From DATBAK01 sp038240075 (GTDB taxonomy: Bacteria; Actinomycetota; Acidimicrobiia; IMCC26256; PALSA-610), in NCBI GenBank assembly GCA_038240075.1, contig JBBSEC010000001.1, positions 62,001 through 126,000 on the forward strand: a DNA stretch of 64,000 nt, given 5' to 3'. Each line of letters opens with the position of its first letter. Within the stretch, counting starts at the first letter, position 1. The translations under genes were made by a program, and so were the position numbers. Of this stretch, positions 1-8,276 are shown one piece after another. The notes under the pieces were generated by a model. It ran no database searches. It was not told where the DNA came from and saw only the letters and a program-made list of their open reading frames with translations.

Positions 1-1221
1 GACGGCCTCAAGCGCAACCAGGCGGTGCGCAACCTGGGTCGCGGCATCACGGTTCCGGTCGGTCAGGCGACGCTCGGCCACGTGTGGAACGTCATCGGCG
101 AGCCGCTCGACACCGGCGGAGTGATCCCCGAGGGCATCGAAGAGCGCTGGGAGATCCACCGCGACTCTCCGGCCTTCGACACGCTCGAACCCCGCGCCAA
201 CATGTTCGAGACCGGCATCAAGGTCATCGACCTCCTCGAGCCGTACGTGCAGGGCGGCAAGATCGGCCTGTTCGGCGGTGCGGGCGTCGGCAAGACGATC
301 CTCATCATGGAGATGATCAACCGGGTCGCCACCCAGCACGGTGGTGTGTCGGTGTTCGCCGGTGTCGGTGAGCGCACCCGTGAGGGCACCGACCTCTGGA
401 TCGAGATGCAGGAGTCGGGTGTCATCGAGAAGGCTGCGCTCGTCTACGGCCAGATGGACGAGCCGCCGGGCGTGCGCATGCGGGTCGCGCTCTCCGCTCT
501 GACGATGGCCGAGTACTTCCGCGACGTCATGAACCAGGACGTGCTGCTCTTCGTCGACAACATCTTCCGGTTCGTGCAGGCCGGTTCGGAGGTGTCGACG
601 CTGCTCGGCCGCATGCCTTCGGCCGTGGGCTACCAGCCGACGCTCGCCGACGAGATGGGCGAGCTGCAGGAGCGCATCACGTCGACCCGGGGTCGTTCGA
701 TCACGTCGTTGCAGGCGGTGTACGTGCCCGCCGACGACTACACCGACCCCGCGCCGTTCACCACGTTCACCCACCTCGACGCGACCACGGAGCTGTCGCG
801 CCAGATCGCGGCGCTCGGCATCTATCCCGCCGTCGACCCGCTGTCGTCGACCTCGAACATCCTCGCTCCCGAGATCGTCGGGGCCCGGCACTACGAGGTC
901 GCCCGGCGGGTGCAGGAAGTGCTGCAGCGCTACAAGGAGCTGCAGGACATCATCGCCATCCTCGGTCTCGACGAGCTCTCCGAAGAAGACCGTGTTGTGG
1001 TGTCGCGTGCCCGCAAGGTGCAGCGGTTCCTGTCGCAGCCGTTCTTCGTCGGCGAGGTGTTCACCGGTCTCAAGGGCATCAACGTGCCGATCGAGGAGAC
1101 GGTCGAGTCGTTCGAAGCGCTCGTGAACGGTGAGCTCGACGAAGTCCCCGAGCAGGCGTTCTTCAACGTCGGCGGCGCCGAGTCGGTGCTCGCGAAGGCC
1201 AAGACCCTCCAGGAGGGTTGA
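1..1221 (+). CDS. atpD: ATP synthase F1 subunit beta (5' end outside window)
   Basis: Catalytic beta subunit of the F1Fo ATP synthase, working at the inner face of the membrane. The reading frame is open from base 1, so the gene starts upstream; a GTG at 25 is internal. The Walker A loop GGAGVGKT is at about 274-297, with downstream motifs (GERTREG, ALTMAEYFRD, DNIFRF, ADEMGELQERI) in the usual order. By comparison with family length about 80 N-terminal residues are missing. The TGA stop overlaps the ATG of atpC (TGATG), and an AGGAGGG just before it serves atpC, so the two are translationally coupled. Identification is certain. Confidence 0.98.
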   Translation, partial: DGLKRNQAVRNLGRGITVPVGQATLGHVWNVIGEPLDTGGVIPEGIEERWEIHRDSPAFDTLEPRANMFETGIKVIDLLEPYVQGGKIGLFGGAGVGKTILIMEMINRVATQHGGVSVFAGVGERTREGTDLWIEMQESGVIEKAALVYGQMDEPPGVRMRVALSALTMAEYFRDVMNQDVLLFVDNIFRFVQAGSEVSTLLGRMPSAVGYQPTLADEMGELQERITSTRGRSITSLQAVYVPADDYTDPAPFTTFTHLDATTELSRQIAALGIYPAVDPLSSTSNILAPEIVGARHYEVARRVQEVLQRYKELQDIIAILGLDELSEEDRVVVSRARKVQRFLSQPFFVGEVFTGLKGINVPIEETVESFEALVNGELDEVPEQAFFNVGGAESVLAKAKTLQEG

Positions 1222-1634
1222 TGACACTCACCGTTGAGGTCGTGTCGCCCGAGGCGATCCTGTTCACCGGCGAGGCCGACATGGTCGTCGCGCGCACGTT
1301 GGGCGGCGGCGACATCGCGTTCCTCACCGGTCACGTCTCGTTCCTCGGCGCGCTCGACACGTGGCCGTTGCGCGTCATCCAGGAGACGGGTCAGGTGACG
1401 TTCGCGGTGCACGGCGGTTTCGTCGAGGTCTCCGACGACCGGGTCACGGTGCTCTCCGACGTCGCCGAACAGTCGAACGGCATCGATGCGGCGCGCGCGA
1501 CGCTCGCCCGCGAGAACGCCGAGACCGCGCTCCGCACCGACCCCGACGACACCGCCGCGCAGGAAGCACTCCACCGCGCCGAAGTCCGCCTCCAAGTCGC
1601 CGCCGACGCGGGCTCGGCGGGCGTTATTCGTTGA
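1221..1634 (+). CDS. atpC: ATP synthase F1 subunit epsilon
   Basis: Rotor-stalk subunit that couples and restrains F1; 137 residues, normal for the family. The N-terminal beta-sandwich carries the conserved pattern VVSPEAILFTGEA, then GHVSFLGAL and the AVHGGFVEVSDDRVTVLSD stretch; the C-terminal part is the alanine/glutamate-rich helical hairpin. The start is the ATG overlapping the atpD stop, 3 nt after a perfect AGGAGGG (1211-1217). The TTG immediately upstream is ignored because the ATG fits the ribosome-binding site. It is the last gene of the atp operon; its last 11 bases overlap the 3' end of convergent glpX. Confidence 0.96.
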   Translation: MTLTVEVVSPEAILFTGEADMVVARTLGGGDIAFLTGHVSFLGALDTWPLRVIQETGQVTFAVHGGFVEVSDDRVTVLSDVAEQSNGIDAARATLARENAETALRTDPDDTAAQEALHRAEVRLQVAADAGSAGVIR

Positions 1635-2619
1635 AGCGGATGGCGGAGTAGCGCATGAGCTTGGGCCAGCGGTGGGTGGCCTCGATCTTGCGGATGGTGC
1701 CGGTCTTGCCCCGCATGACGAGTGACTCGGTGCTCGCGCCGTCGCCCCAGTAGCGCACGCCGCGCAAGAGGTCGCCGTCGGTGACGCCGGTCGCGGCGAA
1801 GAACGCGTCGTCGCCCGAGACGAGATCGTCGGTGAAGAGCACACGGTCGAGGTCGTAACCCAGGTCGAGTGCGGCGCGGCGCTCGTCGTCGTTGCGGGGC
1901 CACAGCCGGCCCTGGATCGATCCGCCGAGGCACTTGATGCCCGCGGCTGCGATCACGCCTTCCGGGGTACCGCCGATGCCGAACAACACGTCGATACCGG
2001 AGTTGCGCCACGCGACCGAGATCGCGCCGGCGACGTCGCCGTCCTGGATGAGCTTGACGCGCGCGCCGGCCTCGCGGCACTCGCGGATGATGTCGGCGTG
2101 GCGGTCGCGGTCGAGGACCACCGCGGTGACGTCGCTGACCTTCTCACCCAACGCCTTGGCGACGGCCTCCAGGTTCGCTTTCACCGGCGCCTTGATGTCG
2201 ATGACGTCGGCCGCCTGCGGACCGACCGCGATCTTCTCCATGTACACGCACGGTCCGGGGTTGAACATCGCGCCCCGCTCGGCGACGGCGATCACCGCGA
2301 TCGCGTTGTTGCGACCCAACGACGTGAGAGTCGTGCCCTCGAGCGGATCGACCGCGATGTCGACCTTGGGATGGCTCCCGTCGCCGATCTGCTCGCCGTT
2401 GTAGAGCATCGGCGCTTCGTCCTTCTCACCCTCACCGATGACGACGATGCCGTCCATCGAGATCGAGTTGAGCACGAGGCGCATCGCGTCGACGGCGGCA
2501 CCGTCGGCCGCGTTCTTGTCGCCGCGTCCCATCCAACGGCCGGCTGCGAGCGCGGCCGCCTCGGTCACGCGTGCGAGCTCCATCGCGAGGTTGCGATCGG
2601 GCGGTTGCGGCGTATCCAA
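1624..2619 (-). CDS. glpX: Class II fructose-1,6-bisphosphatase
   Basis: Hydrolyses fructose 1,6-bisphosphate to fructose 6-phosphate in gluconeogenesis (cytoplasm). 331 residues. Seen: DGAAVDAMR, the metal-binding GEGEKDEAPMLYNGE, DPLEGTT, and late GGTPEGVIAAAGIKC, all GlpX hallmarks. I chose the TTG at 2619 because it lies 6 nt after GGGGGAG and yields the N-terminus MDTPQPPDRNLAMELARVTEAAA, which matches the family; the open frame continues upstream but unlike GlpX. It is divergent from the SDR gene and convergent (11 bp overlap) with atpC. Confidence 0.95.
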   Translation of the reverse strand: MDTPQPPDRNLAMELARVTEAAALAAGRWMGRGDKNAADGAAVDAMRLVLNSISMDGIVVIGEGEKDEAPMLYNGEQIGDGSHPKVDIAVDPLEGTTLTSLGRNNAIAVIAVAERGAMFNPGPCVYMEKIAVGPQAADVIDIKAPVKANLEAVAKALGEKVSDVTAVVLDRDRHADIIRECREAGARVKLIQDGDVAGAISVAWRNSGIDVLFGIGGTPEGVIAAAGIKCLGGSIQGRLWPRNDDERRAALDLGYDLDRVLFTDDLVSGDDAFFAATGVTDGDLLRGVRYWGDGASTESLVMRGKTGTIRKIEATHRWPKLMRYSAIRFNE

Positions 2620-2728
2620 TGCAAACTCCCCCGTTCCTTTCGGCGATCTGACCGAGGCATCGTACCGGTCTCGGCGTATCGTCTCACGGGGAGCGGCCCT
2701 CGTGGGTCGTCGGACTCGGGGAGGCGCA
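2620..2728. promoter_or_regulatory. Divergent glpX / SDR promoter region
   Basis: This 109-bp gap holds Shine-Dalgarno sites for both genes. Candidate -10 hexamers are TACGAT on the minus strand (2664-2659, for glpX) and TATCGT on the plus strand (2677-2682, for the SDR gene), each giving a leader of roughly 35-45 nt. The assignment is by motif only. Confidence 0.35.
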
Positions 2729-3538
2729 GTGAGACTGCCGGGCCGCTTGGCGAACAAGGTCGCGCTCGTGACCGGTGCCGCCTCGGGAATCGGACACGCG
2801 TGCGTGGAGCAGTTCGTCGCCGAGGGCGCCCGCGTCGTCGGGATCGACGTGGTCGCGCCCTCGCGTCCGCTCGAAACCGCGTCGGACGAAGATGCGGTCG
2901 CATTCGCCGCCTGTGATGTGCGCGACGAGGCCGCGGTGCGCGACGTCGTGGCCGCGATGGTCCACGAGCACGGCCGAATCGACGCGGTCGTGAACGCGGC
3001 GGGCGTCGCCGGAGGCGGCCCCGTACACCTGCTCGACGAGACCGAGTGGCACCGCGTGATCGACATCAACCTCACCGGAACGTTTCTCGTCGCCAAACAC
3101 GTGATCGAGCAGATGTTGCAGCAGGAGCCCGTCGACGGTGAGCGGGGCGCGCTGGTGAACATCGCGAGTGTCGAGGGGCTGGAAGGCACTGCGGGTGGCA
3201 GCGCGTACAACGCGTCGAAGGGCGGGGTCGTGCTGCTGAGCAAGAACATGGCCATCGACTACGGCGGTCGGGGCATCCGGGTGAACGCGATCTGCCCTGG
3301 ATTCATCGAGACGCCGATGCTCGACGGGGTGTTCGGCCAACCCGGCCTCGAGCCGGTCGCCGCCGACATCGTGCGGGAGCACAAGCTGCGCCGCCTCGGC
3401 CGGGCGGATGAGATCGCGTCGGTGTGCGCGTTCCTCGTCTCCGCCGACGCCTCGTTCGTCACCGGCGTGGCCCTCCCGGTCGACGGCGGCTACACCGCCG
3501 GCCGCGACCACGGCGTCACCACCATGATGGGCTTGTAA
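2729..3538 (+). CDS. SDR family NAD(P)-dependent oxidoreductase
   Basis: Classical short-chain dehydrogenase/reductase of 269 residues; substrate unknown. Seen: cofactor loop TGAASGIG (residues 15-22), an Asp after strand beta2 (GIDVV) that usually favours NAD(H), NAAG, then the catalytic Ser in NIASVEG and Tyr/Lys in YNASKGG, and a C-terminal VTGVALPVDGGYTAG. The GTG start at 2729 follows GGGGAGG at good spacing; the open frame runs further upstream through the glpX leader and is not coding. It sits 32 bp before the mutase gene and may be cotranscribed with it, possibly in acyl-CoA or branched-chain catabolism (inference). Confidence 0.9.
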   Translation: MRLPGRLANKVALVTGAASGIGHACVEQFVAEGARVVGIDVVAPSRPLETASDEDAVAFAACDVRDEAAVRDVVAAMVHEHGRIDAVVNAAGVAGGGPVHLLDETEWHRVIDINLTGTFLVAKHVIEQMLQQEPVDGERGALVNIASVEGLEGTAGGSAYNASKGGVVLLSKNMAIDYGGRGIRVNAICPGFIETPMLDGVFGQPGLEPVAADIVREHKLRRLGRADEIASVCAFLVSADASFVTGVALPVDGGYTAGRDHGVTTMMGL

Positions 3539-3570
3539 CCGCTTCGGATCTCGTCTGCGAGACTGGGAAC

Positions 3571-5202
3571 GTGAACGCACGCGAGGAGTGGCAGGCGGCG
3601 AGCGACGCGACGCCGGCCCGTGCCGCCGACTTCACGAGCCTCTCGGGCTTCGAGGTCGACCCCGTCTACGGACCCGACGACGGGCTGTTCCCGGGCCAGT
3701 ACCCGTATACGCGCGGCCCGTACGCGTCGATGTACCGGTCGCGGTTGTGGACGATGCGGATGTTCGCGGGCTTCGGCATCGCTCCCGATACGAACCGCCG
3801 CTTCCATGAGCTGCTCGACGCGGGGAGCGACGGCCTGTCGACCGCGTTCGATCTGCCGACGCTCATGGGCCGCGATTCGGACGATGAGCTCGCGCTCGGC
3901 GAGGTCGGCAAGTGCGGCGTTGCGATCGACACGCTCGCCGATGTCGAAGACCTGTTCCACGGCATCGACGTCGGCGCGGTCACCACCTCGATGACCATCA
4001 ACGGCCCGGCCGCGATCCTGCTCGCGATGTTCGTCGCGAACGCCGAGCGGAACGGCACGCCGCGCGCGGCGTTGGGCGGCACCCTGCAGAACGACATCCT
4101 GAAGGAGTACCAGGCCCAGAAGGAGTTCATCTTCCCGCCCCGTCCGTCGATGCGCATCGTCGCCGACACCATCCGGTTCTGCGAGGCGGAGATGCCGCGG
4201 TGGCACCCGATCTCGATCTCGGGATATCACATCCGCGAAGCGGGGAGCACCGCCGCGCAGGAGCTCGCGTTCACGCTCGCGAACGGCTTCGCGTACGTGG
4301 AGCTCGGTCGCAACGCCGGTCTCGAGGTCGATCAGTTCGCGCCGCGCCTGTCGTTTTTCTTCAATGCCCACCTCGACTTCTTCGAAGAGATCGCGAAGTA
4401 CCGGGCGGCGAGGCGGATCAGGGCGCGCTGGATGCGCGACCGCTACGGCGCGACCACACCGAAAGCCCAGCAATTGCGCTTCCATACGCAGACGGCCGGA
4501 GTGTCGCTGACCGCGCAGCAGCCCGAGGTCAACATCGTGCGCACCGCGATCGAGGCGCTCGCCGGCGTGCTCGGCGGCACGCAGAGCCTGCACACGAACT
4601 CGATGGACGAGACCTTCGCGCTCCCGACCGAGCGCGCCGCACGCATCGCGCTGCGGACCCAGCAGGTGATCGCGAACGAGACCCGCGTCGCGAACGTCGC
4701 CGACCCGCTCGGGGGTTCGTACTACGTCGAGGCTCTCACCGACGACATCGAAGCGCGCGCCGAGAGGGTGTTCGCTCACCTCGACGAGCTCGGCGACGGC
4801 TCGCTGCTCGAAGGCTGCCTGCGCGCGGTCGAGGACGGTTGGTTCCAGGGTGAGATCGCCGACTCCGCGTACGAGCTGGAGCGCAAGCTCAACCGGGGCG
4901 ATCACATCGTGGTCGGTGTCAACGCGTTCCTCGAAGGCAACGACGAGCCGCCTCCGCCCACGTTGCGCATCGGTGCCGAGGTCGAGGACCAACAGCTCAA
5001 ACGGCTCGCGAAAGTGAAGGCCGACCGCGACGCGGCGGTCGTTGATCGCGCGCTCGAGCGCGTGCGCGCCGATGCATCGGAGCCGACGACGAACCTCATG
5101 CCCGCGTTGCTCGAAGCTTCCGATGCCTACGCAACGATCGGTGAGATCTGCGAGACCCTCGCGTCGGTGTTCGGGCGGCACGTCGAAGTCGCGCGGATCT
5201 GA
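3571..5202 (+). CDS. icmA: Isobutyryl-CoA mutase-type large subunit (B12-dependent acyl-CoA mutase)
   Basis: TIM-barrel subunit of an adenosylcobalamin-dependent acyl-CoA mutase, 543 residues, without the C-terminal B12-binding domain of one-piece methylmalonyl-CoA mutase. Family motifs run throughout (GLSTAFDLPT, GTLQNDILKEY, PPRPSMRI, SISGYHIREAG, LRFHTQTAG, LHTNSMDE). Aligned by eye to propionibacterial MutB, the two residues that read the substrate carboxylate (Tyr89, Arg207) are Phe65 and Gln183; the general acid His244 is His220. Phe plus Gln is the known signature of isobutyryl-CoA mutase. A cobalamin-binding small subunit is needed but absent from the window; meaB lies 12.5 kb away. 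The GTG start follows a weak GGGA. Confidence 0.82.
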   Translation: MNAREEWQAASDATPARAADFTSLSGFEVDPVYGPDDGLFPGQYPYTRGPYASMYRSRLWTMRMFAGFGIAPDTNRRFHELLDAGSDGLSTAFDLPTLMGRDSDDELALGEVGKCGVAIDTLADVEDLFHGIDVGAVTTSMTINGPAAILLAMFVANAERNGTPRAALGGTLQNDILKEYQAQKEFIFPPRPSMRIVADTIRFCEAEMPRWHPISISGYHIREAGSTAAQELAFTLANGFAYVELGRNAGLEVDQFAPRLSFFFNAHLDFFEEIAKYRAARRIRARWMRDRYGATTPKAQQLRFHTQTAGVSLTAQQPEVNIVRTAIEALAGVLGGTQSLHTNSMDETFALPTERAARIALRTQQVIANETRVANVADPLGGSYYVEALTDDIEARAERVFAHLDELGDGSLLEGCLRAVEDGWFQGEIADSAYELERKLNRGDHIVVGVNAFLEGNDEPPPPTLRIGAEVEDQQLKRLAKVKADRDAAVVDRALERVRADASEPTTNLMPALLEASDAYATIGEICETLASVFGRHVEVARI

Positions 5203-5207
5203 ACGCG

Positions 5208-5831
5208 GTGCTCGACCGCGATCTGCTCTCGGTTGCCCGCGCGGCAAAGGGCTTCATGCCCGACGACGAAGGCCTGGCTTTGCACGCGGCCGGCGTCGAT
5301 GCCGCGCGGCGAGCCGCCGGACCGCTGCTCGAAGTCGGCACCTACTGCGGGAAGTCGGCGGTCTACATCGGCGCCGCCGCGCGCGAAGCCGGCACGGTGC
5401 TGTTCACCGTCGATCATCACCGGGGTTCGGAGGAGAACCAGGTCGGCTGGGACTCCCACGACCTCGAGGTCGTCGACCCTCGCACCGCGCGCATGGACAC
5501 GTTGCCGTTCTTCCGCGACACGATCGAAGCCGCGGGCTTGGAAGACTGTGTCATCGGCGTCGTCGGGCTCTCGACGATGGTGGCGAGCGCATGGGCGACC
5601 CCGCTCGCGTTCCTGTTCATCGACGGCGGCCACTCCGAAGAGATCGCGATGGCCGACTACGCGGGATGGGCGCGCCATCTGCTTCCGGGTGGGCTGCTCG
5701 CGATCCACGACGTGTTCGAGCGACCGGAGGACGGCGGCCAAGGTCCCTTCCACGTATGGCAGCGCGCGGTCGCCGACGGGTTCGTGCCCGATTCGGTGAC
5801 CGGGAGCCTGCGCGTCCTCAAGCGCCCCTAA
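5208..5831 (+). CDS. Class I SAM-dependent methyltransferase-like protein
   Basis: 207 residues with a Rossmann methyltransferase pattern: glycine motif I LLEVGTYCGKSAVYIG, acidic residue after beta2 (TVDHHRGSEEN), FLFIDGGHSEEIAMADYAGWARHLLPGG and LAIHDVF. This is the Methyltransf_24-like arrangement often found in sugar or peptide modification; the substrate cannot be told. The GTG start lies 5 bp after the mutase stop, so the two are probably cotranscribed. Its 3' end converges with the next minus-strand gene, leaving a 9-bp gap. Confidence 0.75.
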   Translation: MLDRDLLSVARAAKGFMPDDEGLALHAAGVDAARRAAGPLLEVGTYCGKSAVYIGAAAREAGTVLFTVDHHRGSEENQVGWDSHDLEVVDPRTARMDTLPFFRDTIEAAGLEDCVIGVVGLSTMVASAWATPLAFLFIDGGHSEEIAMADYAGWARHLLPGGLLAIHDVFERPEDGGQGPFHVWQRAVADGFVPDSVTGSLRVLKRP

Positions 5832-5840
5832 GTCGCCAGC

Positions 5841-6404
5841 TCAGCTGCAGCCGCTGTCGTCGGTGAGAGGACCGGCCGCGACGCTGTCGCACACGACGAC
5901 CGAGGAGTGCACGCGACGCGTGTGGCGCAGCGACCGGTAGGTGATGTCGATGGCCTGGACGCCGACGATGCCCGATGTGCTCGCCCGCATCGACAACACG
6001 ATGTAGATCACCGGGCCATTGGTGATGCGCGCATGCACGTCGGCGCCGTCGACCTTCTCCGGATGGAAGCCGAGCGCGACGAGCGTGCCGCCGGTCAACG
6101 TGCTGAGCGTGCCCACCGCGCTCGGCTTGGGCCGCACCACGGAGAACTGGATCTCGGGGTGGCCGCTGACGTCGATCGCGCGCGCGGAGGTGAGGCTGAC
6201 CGTGCCGCTGTGGGTCCAGAGCGGCACGAACACGTGCGCCCATTCACCCGGTTGCGTCGCGGTGCCGGCCTTGAAGGCACCGACGTTGAGCGCCGGGCCG
6301 GTGCGGGACCGGTACGCGACCGTACCCACCGCGGCGGCCGCGACGACCACCACCGCCACCACGACCGGCAGCGCCCAACGGTGCCGGCGCTCGCGTGAGC
6401 GCAC
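5841..6404 (-). CDS. Membrane-anchored protein of unknown function
   Basis: 187 residues: a short basic N-terminus (RSRERRHRW), one hydrophobic segment (about residues 10-29) and an extracellular domain of about 150 residues rich in beta-type sequence, with two cysteines near the C-terminus (VVVCDS, DDSGCS) that could form a disulfide. No recognisable family. The GTG start at 6404 lies 5 bp after the stop of the upstream toroid gene; the frame stays open further upstream inside that gene. It is the last member of a four-gene minus-strand operon with a glycosyltransferase and a methyltransferase, so a role in a surface glycan is plausible but inferred. Confidence 0.6.
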   Translation of the reverse strand: MRSRERRHRWALPVVVAVVVVAAAAVGTVAYRSRTGPALNVGAFKAGTATQPGEWAHVFVPLWTHSGTVSLTSARAIDVSGHPEIQFSVVRPKPSAVGTLSTLTGGTLVALGFHPEKVDGADVHARITNGPVIYIVLSMRASTSGIVGVQAIDITYRSLRHTRRVHSSVVVCDSVAAGPLTDDSGCS

Positions 6405-6409
6405 GGCCT

Positions 6410-7498
6410 CTAGCTTTCGTCTTGCCGGCGCGACGAGCTGCGTTCGAGCTCGATGGCGGCGCCGGCTTCGATCAGCTCGTCGGCGGTGAGACCACCCGGG
6501 AGGCCTTCGCCGCGCAACAGGCCGGCGGTCGCGCCGTGGCCGCCCAGTGCGTTCGCGGCGAGCACGACCGCCGCCGAGTTCCATGTCGGCTGCTCGACGG
6601 GGAAGAGCTCCCAGTCGCCGTCGAAGCCGTGCTCGAAGTTGGCGCCCGTCCAGTAGGCACCGCTCTCGTGGCGCAGGAACTGGATCCAGGTGAAGAGCTC
6701 GAGCGCGGTCTCGTGCAGTCCGATCGCGTCGAGCGCGATCGCCGCTTCACACGTCTCGGCCGCGGTGATCCACGGTTGGTCGGACACGCAGCGCACGCCT
6801 CGGCCCTTGGCGACGAACGTGTCCCAACCGCTCGCGATGCGCGCGTGCGCGGCATGGCCGCGGAGCGCGCCACCGAGCAGCGGGTAGTACCAGTCCATGG
6901 CCCAGCGGTTCTTGTCGAGGAACCGTTCGGGCCGGTGCACGATCGCGATGGCGAGCGAACCGAGCGAGAGCTCCCAGTCGGGCCGTTCACGACCGAGCCG
7001 TCCTGCGCTCGCGATCGCGCAGCGCAGGCTCGACCAGATGCTCGACGAACCCGTGAGCAGCGCGCCTTTGCCTTCGACGCGCTCGGGGTCGGCGTCCCAT
7101 TCGATCTCGCCGGTCGGGTACTGACGGTCGAGCGCGAAGTCGATGGCCCGCTCCACAGCCGGGAACAGCGCTTCGAGGAACGCGGTGTCGCCGGTCGCGA
7201 GGTAGTGATGCCAGACGCCGTTCGCGATGTAGCAGGTGACGTTCGTGTCGAGCGTGAACTCTTCGATCTCGTCGCCCATGTAATACGCGTGCCACGCGCC
7301 GTCGGGACGCTGGCGGCGGCGGAGCCAGTCGAACGCGCGGCGCGCGTCGTCGTGACGACCGCCGACGTCGAGGGCCATGGCCGCTTCGACCAGGTTCCAC
7401 GGATCGGTGTGACCACCGGGCGTCCACGGGATGTTGCCGTCGGGCAGCTGATTCGACGCGATCGCGTCGACCGTCTGCGCGACCTGCGCCGCCGACAT
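6410..7498 (-). CDS. Alpha/alpha-toroid (prenyltransferase- or glycosidase-like) protein
   Basis: 362 residues with repeating helical-pair sequence typical of (alpha/alpha)6 barrels: GNIPWTPGGHTDPWNLVEAAMAL, WLRRRQRPDGAWHAYY, NRWAMDWYYPLLGGALRG, WITAAETCEAAIALDAIG and ESGAYWTGANFEHG. Such proteins are variously annotated as prenyltransferase/squalene-cyclase repeat proteins or glycosidases. The acidic and aromatic residues (DTDPW, DEIEEF, WPVEQ-like) suit a glycan-binding cleft, but no catalytic assignment is safe. ATG start 28 bp after the upstream methyltransferase, with GGAG just before it. Context: operon of GT4, methyltransferase and this protein. Confidence 0.65.
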   Translation of the reverse strand: MSAAQVAQTVDAIASNQLPDGNIPWTPGGHTDPWNLVEAAMALDVGGRHDDARRAFDWLRRRQRPDGAWHAYYMGDEIEEFTLDTNVTCYIANGVWHHYLATGDTAFLEALFPAVERAIDFALDRQYPTGEIEWDADPERVEGKGALLTGSSSIWSSLRCAIASAGRLGRERPDWELSLGSLAIAIVHRPERFLDKNRWAMDWYYPLLGGALRGHAAHARIASGWDTFVAKGRGVRCVSDQPWITAAETCEAAIALDAIGLHETALELFTWIQFLRHESGAYWTGANFEHGFDGDWELFPVEQPTWNSAAVVLAANALGGHGATAGLLRGEGLPGGLTADELIEAGAAIELERSSSRRQDES

Positions 7499-7526
7499 GA
7501 CTCCGGGAACTTCGGGGAGCGCGTTC

Positions 7527-8276
7527 CTAGGCAAGGCTGCGCTTTCCCCATTTCGCCATCGAGGGCGACACCTTCTCGGTGTAGATGACGACGCTCTTGC
7601 CGAGGACCGGGTTGAGCGCGCGTTCGAGCCGCACGGCACCGCGCGGGTTGTGCTCGATGATGCGGCACAGGAACTCGTGGTAGCGGCGGACGGGCGCGGC
7701 GTCGGTGTTCTCGAGCCCGTAGATGCACTTCAGCCACCAGTAGGGCGAGTGCAGCGCGTGCGCGTGGTGCGAGCCGCGCAGGTAGAGGCCGGCGCGCTCG
7801 AGCTTTCCTTCGAGCTCGTGCTGCCGGAAGATGCGCACGTGCCCGCCGGGCGTGTCGTGGTAGTGGTGGTTGAGCGCCCAGCTCACCCGCTCGGGCCAGC
7901 GTGTCGGCACGGTGACGGCGAGCCGGCCGCCCGGCTTGAGCACGCGCACCAGCTCGCTGATCACGCGCTCGTCGTCCCAGATGTGCTCGAGCACCTCCGA
8001 CACGATCACGCGCTCGAAGCACGCGTCGGGGAACGGCACGTTGAGGGCGTCGCCGTTGACGACGCCCGACCAGGCTTCGGGCCCGATCTCTCCGGCCTCG
8101 AGCATCGCGCCCGCAACCGCGGCGACATCCTTGAGCTCCGCGGCCGCGGCGTCGAGCGCAACGACGCGCGCACCACGGCGCATGGCCTCGAACGCATGCC
8201 GACCGCCGCCGCAACCGAGGTCGAGCAGGCGCTCGCCGCGTTGCAGGCCGAGCCGGTCGAAGTCGACGGTCAGCAA
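7527..8276 (-). CDS. Class I SAM-dependent methyltransferase (UbiE/COQ5-like)
   Basis: 249 residues. Motif I LLDLGCGGGRHAFEA, motif II-type VVALDAAAAELKD, VNGDALNVPFPDACFERVIVSEVLEHI (post-II/motif III) and LKPGGRLAVTVPTRWPE are all clear. The start is a TTG at 8276 that overlaps the 3' end of the glycosyltransferase gene by 7 bp and gives the N-terminus MLTVDFDRLGLQRG, which looks complete. Probably methylates a glycan or lipid intermediate together with its neighbours; the substrate is unknown. Confidence 0.82.
   Translation of the reverse strand: MLTVDFDRLGLQRGERLLDLGCGGGRHAFEAMRRGARVVALDAAAAELKDVAAVAGAMLEAGEIGPEAWSGVVNGDALNVPFPDACFERVIVSEVLEHIWDDERVISELVRVLKPGGRLAVTVPTRWPERVSWALNHHYHDTPGGHVRIFRQHELEGKLERAGLYLRGSHHAHALHSPYWWLKCIYGLENTDAAPVRRYHEFLCRIIEHNPRGAVRLERALNPVLGKSVVIYTEKVSPSMAKWGKRSLA

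Noticed and set aside
3490..5247. 585-codon minus-strand open frame opposite the mutase gene
   Set aside because: Arg/Asp-rich sequence without any motif, exactly antisense to a well-conserved gene; typical high-GC shadow frame.
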